A stretch of DNA of 64,000 bases from Phycisphaerae bacterium (GTDB lineage: Bacteria > Planctomycetota > Phycisphaerae > SM23-33), in the NCBI GenBank assembly GCA_030745875.1, contig JASLNT010000039.1, positions 20,992 to 84,991 of the forward strand, read 5' to 3'. The notes below the pieces were generated by a model that ran no database searches, was not told the origin of the DNA, and was given only the letters and a program-made list of their open reading frames with translations. Below are positions 60,416-64,000 of this stretch, one piece after another; the stretch's first letter is position 1; every line of letters begins with the position of its first letter. Both the position numbers and the translations under genes were made by a program.

Positions 60416-62011
60416 ATGGACCACACCCTGGGCGTAGTGCCGATTTTCGTAAATGTAGGAGCGGCAGTGTTTCCGGCCGTTATTGCAGCCGTCGGCAGCG
60501 TGTTGGGTGTGTTGTTTCGTCCGCGAGAACTTTTTCGGTTTTGTGTCCGTCGTCCTCTGGCTGCGCTGCTGACGGCCGGAGGTGTCGGGGCGATTGTCGC
60601 CCTGGTGGTGCTGCTGCCGGGGGCGACGCAGTCTGGGGCGCCCCGCAGTGCGGCTGGCGTGATTGACTGGAATGAAGTCGCCCTGCGGGTCATCGCCCGC
60701 AACAGGATCGCGGCCCGCGGGGGACCGACGACGGGTCCTGCGACAGTTACGACAAACAGAGCCTTCATTTTTCGGGGCGGACCGTCGCGCTGCGGTTACG
60801 ACGGCGGGCCGGCGCCCAGGAAGCTCGAGGCGCTGTGGTCTTACAAACCGCCCGACGCGATGTGCCTTTCATCACCGGCGGTGCTGGGCGGGCGCGTGTT
60901 CGGCGCTACGGTTACTCTCGATCCAACGGGCAATTTCGGCAGCATATTCTGCATCGACGCCGCCAGCGGTAAGAAAAAGTGGGAGATCGATTGCTACAAG
61001 GATCCCGACAGCGGGCAGGAGGAAGTGCTCAAGGGCTTCTTCAGTTCGCCTGCTATTACCGCCGACGGGAAGTTTCTCGTGATCGGTCAGGGCCTCCACG
61101 ACGACGCCGATTGCGCCCTGATCTGCCTGCGGGCGGAGACCGGAGATCTGCATTGGCGGATCAAGACGCCTCTGCATATTGAAGGTTCTCCAGCGATATT
61201 GGGCGATTTGGTCGTCGCCGGGGCCGGGGCGATCGAAGGGCCCGGCGGGCGACCGAAAGGCGATCCGGGCTTTGTTATCGCCTCCAGAATCTCAGATGGG
61301 AAGGGTAAGGAGTTGTGGCGCTGGCCGGTGAAGGATCCGGAATCATCGCCCGTCATTGCCTCCGATGGAGTCTGTTATGTCGGCAGCGGCGTGGGCGGGT
61401 CCGAACTGATCGCGCTGCGAACCGCCTCCGACGCAGACCTGAAATCCGCCGGTCTGAAACGCGAACTCTGGTGCGCCCGGACCCCGCACCCCGCCACCGG
61501 AGCCGTTACGCTGCACGATGATATCGTGATAATCGGCTGCGGTCGCGGAAACTACGTTCAAGCCGATCCAAATCCTGCCGGCGCCGTGATTGCTTTTGAC
61601 CGCCATACCGGCAAGCAGGCGTGGTCTGCTGCGATGCCCGACGCGGTTCTCGGGGCGGTTGCCGTTGATGGTGAGAAAGTGATTTGCCCCGTTCGAAACG
61701 GAGAGGTGGTGGCGTTGGAATTGGCGGGCGGAAAGGTGCTGTGGAGGCGTCGCGTTAACGACAACTCGCCGGTCCTGGCCGGTCCCGCACTGGCCGGTCC
61801 GCTCGTCTACGCCGTCAGCAGGAACGGATACCTTGCCGTAATAGACGCACAGAATGGGAAGGTGCTCGACAAGCATTTCATAGACGATCGGTCCAATCCG
61901 GGCGAGATGGGCTTGTCGGTGAGTTCTCCGGTGGTCGCCGGCGGATGGGTTTACGTGGGCTCTGAGACCGGCGGGCTGAGATGCTTTGCACCGGCGGGGG
62001 ACCGGAAATGA
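60416..62011 (+). CDS. Membrane-anchored PQQ-like beta-propeller repeat protein
   Basis: N-terminal TM segments; 'GGPSRCGYDGGPAPRKLEALWSYKPPDAMCLSSPAVLGGRVFGATVTLDP', 'GDLHWRIKTPLHIEGSPAILGDLVVAGAG'. ATG 60416. Confidence 0.83.
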   Translation: MDHTLGVVPIFVNVGAAVFPAVIAAVGSVLGVLFRPRELFRFCVRRPLAALLTAGGVGAIVALVVLLPGATQSGAPRSAAGVIDWNEVALRVIARNRIAARGGPTTGPATVTTNRAFIFRGGPSRCGYDGGPAPRKLEALWSYKPPDAMCLSSPAVLGGRVFGATVTLDPTGNFGSIFCIDAASGKKKWEIDCYKDPDSGQEEVLKGFFSSPAITADGKFLVIGQGLHDDADCALICLRAETGDLHWRIKTPLHIEGSPAILGDLVVAGAGAIEGPGGRPKGDPGFVIASRISDGKGKELWRWPVKDPESSPVIASDGVCYVGSGVGGSELIALRTASDADLKSAGLKRELWCARTPHPATGAVTLHDDIVIIGCGRGNYVQADPNPAGAVIAFDRHTGKQAWSAAMPDAVLGAVAVDGEKVICPVRNGEVVALELAGGKVLWRRRVNDNSPVLAGPALAGPLVYAVSRNGYLAVIDAQNGKVLDKHFIDDRSNPGEMGLSVSSPVVAGGWVYVGSETGGLRCFAPAGDRK

Positions 62012-64000
62012 CCCAAACCGTTTACTTCTTTGGAGACGGTGAGTCCGAGGGCGATCCGGATCGCAGAGACGTTCTTGGCGGAAAGGGTGCGTCGCTGGCC
62101 GAGCTTACCCGCGCGGGCCTGCCCGTACCGCCCGGTTTTACGATATCTGTCGAGTGCTGCGAAAGTTACCTTGACGCGGGCGGGGCCTGGCCTGGGGGCC
62201 TTAGAGATGATATTCGAGATGTGATGGACCGTCTTGAACTGGCGTGCGGACGGAAGTTCGGTGCGGGCGATGATCCGTTGCTGGTGTCGGTTCGCAGCGG
62301 GGCCGCGGTGTCCATGCCGGGCATGATGGACACGATTCTCAATTGCGGGCGACCCGATGCGGGCGATCCGTTTGAGACGCTGCTGGAGTGTGTTGAATCG
62401 GTGTTCAACTCCTGGAACTCTCCCCGCGCGATCGCCTATCGGCAAGACCGGAACATACACGGTTTGTCGGGAACCGCCGTCACCGTCCAGGCGATGTTCC
62501 CGTCTCGCGTTTCGGGGGTGGCGTTTACGGCGAATCCGAACAATCCCGACGCGGGCGAAATTGTAATCGAGGCGTCGTACGGGCTTGGCGAGGCGCTGGT
62601 CTCGGGCGAGGTCGATCCGGACAATTTTGTGTTGAGTCGCGATGACCTGACCGTTAAGAGGACTTACATTGGCAGAAAGGACCGCATCATCCCCGCGGCG
62701 GGCGATACTTCCGCTCCCGACTCGGACGCGGCGTCCCTGACAGACGACCAGATAAATGAAATAGCGCGGATCGCCCTGGGGGTCGAGGAACTGTTTGGTT
62801 TCCCGGTGGACGTTGAATGGGGCCTCGCCGACGGGCGTTTCGCCCTGCTCCAGGCCAGGCGGATCAGGCCCTCGCAGGCCCAGTCGCAACAGTTGCTGCT
62901 GCAGTCGCTGCGAACCGCTTTGCATGCGGAGATTCGCGACGGGCGCGGTCCCTGGGTCATCCACAATCTTTCCGAGACGCTGGGGCATCCGACTTGGCTG
63001 ACCTGGAGCGTTCAGGAGCGGTTCATGTCGGGAGGAGGCGGATTCGGAGCTATGTACAGGCTCGCCGGATTTGCTCCCTCCGAATCGGTTCGCACTCGCG
63101 GACCGGTAAGGCTTATCGCGGGCAAGATCTACATGGATACGTCTGTGGCGTCGGAGTTGTTCTTTGAGAACTACCCGTTCAAATACGATATGAATCTGCT
63201 TCGGTGGGATCCGGACGCGGCGCAGAGTCCGCCGACCGTGCCCTGCGGTACGTTTCGATCGCGAGCGGCCGCGGCGCGCAAAGCCGCGCGCGTCGACTGG
63301 CGCCTGCGTGAGATGGCCCGCACGCTGGATAGTGAACTCAACAATCGGGTCATTCCCGAGTTCGTCCAGTGGTGTCGCGACGAGAAGCAGCGAACGCTCG
63401 GAGAGATGACCGGTGAGGAACTCGCTGTGCTGTGGAGATCGCGGGAACATCGCGTTATGGACGAGTTCGCGCCGCAGTCGCTTCTTCCGAGCCTGGTCAC
63501 CGGGATGGCGCTGGCTGAACTGCGGGCGTTCATTGCGGAAAACTTCTGGGATGCGGATGAGGACGCCGACGAACTGGCCGGTATGTTGTCAGCGGCTCCG
63601 ACGCCCGACAAGACTCTGCAGGCCAATGCGGGCCTGTTCGCTATCGTCGGCGGAGAAGTCACCGTCGACCAATGGTTGGAACAGTACGGTCACCGCGGAC
63701 CGGACGAGTTGGATCTGATGTCCCGGCGTTGGCGGGAGAGCCCCGAAGAGGTCGCCGCGATGGCCGCTCGTCTAAAGGGCGGGCAGGACCCGATGGAGCT
63801 TCATCACACGCACGTAGAGCAGATCGCCCTGCGAACCAGCCAGTTGCGCCGAAGGCTCAAGGGGCGGAGGCTCGAACGGTTTGACGATCTTATCGGACTG
63901 CTCAGGCGGTACATACCGTTCCGCGAGGACGGCAAGTACTACCTTATGCTGGGCTACGATCTGCTGCGCGATGTTGCGCTTGAAGCCGGGCGACGCCTGA
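62008..64000 (+). CDS. PEP-utilising enzyme (PPDK/PEP-synthase/rifampicin-phosphotransferase-like), truncated at the right edge
   Basis: Absent from the ORF track because it runs off the end. ATG 62008: MTQTVYFFGDGESEGDPDRRDVLGGKGASLAELTRAGLPVPPGFTISVECC...LLVSVRSGAAVSMPGMMDTILN...SGVAFTANPNN; later 'YGHRGPDELDLMSRRWRESPEEV'. Frame followed at several points to the window end. Confidence 0.85.
   Translation, partial: MTQTVYFFGDGESEGDPDRRDVLGGKGASLAELTRAGLPVPPGFTISVECCESYLDAGGAWPGGLRDDIRDVMDRLELACGRKFGAGDDPLLVSVRSGAAVSMPGMMDTILNCGRPDAGDPFETLLECVESVFNSWNSPRAIAYRQDRNIHGLSGTAVTVQAMFPSRVSGVAFTANPNNPDAGEIVIEASYGLGEALVSGEVDPDNFVLSRDDLTVKRTYIGRKDRIIPAAGDTSAPDSDAASLTDDQINEIARIALGVEELFGFPVDVEWGLADGRFALLQARRIRPSQAQSQQLLLQSLRTALHAEIRDGRGPWVIHNLSETLGHPTWLTWSVQERFMSGGGGFGAMYRLAGFAPSESVRTRGPVRLIAGKIYMDTSVASELFFENYPFKYDMNLLRWDPDAAQSPPTVPCGTFRSRAAAARKAARVDWRLREMARTLDSELNNRVIPEFVQWCRDEKQRTLGEMTGEELAVLWRSREHRVMDEFAPQSLLPSLVTGMALAELRAFIAENFWDADEDADELAGMLSAAPTPDKTLQANAGLFAIVGGEVTVDQWLEQYGHRGPDELDLMSRRWRESPEEVAAMAARLKGGQDPMELHHTHVEQIALRTSQLRRRLKGRRLERFDDLIGLLRRYIPFREDGKYYLMLGYDLLRDVALEAGRRL

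Noticed and set aside
61951-63450. 499-aa minus-strand ORF
   Set aside because: Antisense to the PEP-utilising enzyme, which has unmistakable PPDK_N motifs on the plus strand.

Overview
The window is high-GC (visual estimate), densely coding bacterial DNA with a planctomycete-like gene complement, probably Phycisphaerae (inferred from protein style, not tested). No rRNA, tRNA or CRISPR array was recognised. Left to right: (i) the N-terminus of a membrane protein running off the left edge; (ii) an ~840 bp ORF-poor region with two strong adjacent hairpins; (iii) an ECF-type sigma factor, four consecutive glycosyltransferase-like genes, and a convergent Ser/Thr kinase with an N-terminal C-x25-H-x3-C-x2-C zinc anti-sigma-like motif and an extracytoplasmic LamG/DUF1080-like domain; (iv) an HTH gene next to a ~430 bp element bounded by ~58 bp imperfect inverted repeats whose inner hairpins show a compensatory change; (v) metabolic genes: MFS transporter, anSME-like radical SAM protein with SEC-C tail, PPC protein, sugar isomerases, Gfo/Idh/MocA oxidoreductases, class II aldolase, esterases; (vi) a TetR-RND efflux operon with a 25 bp near-palindrome upstream of tetR; (vii) a 2124-aa secreted alpha-macroglobulin-like protein; (viii) MRJP-like lipoprotein, hybrid histidine kinase, NUDIX, SASA esterase and URO-D genes; (ix) a series of secreted WD40, TPR, FG-GAP and PQQ-propeller proteins, largely translationally coupled, ending in a truncated rifampicin-phosphotransferase-like PEP-utilising enzyme. 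The best candidates for something new are the sigma/kinase/glycosyltransferase locus (about 1.15-9.08 kb) and the inverted-repeat element (9987-10416). Family assignments come from reading motifs by eye; no database search was run.
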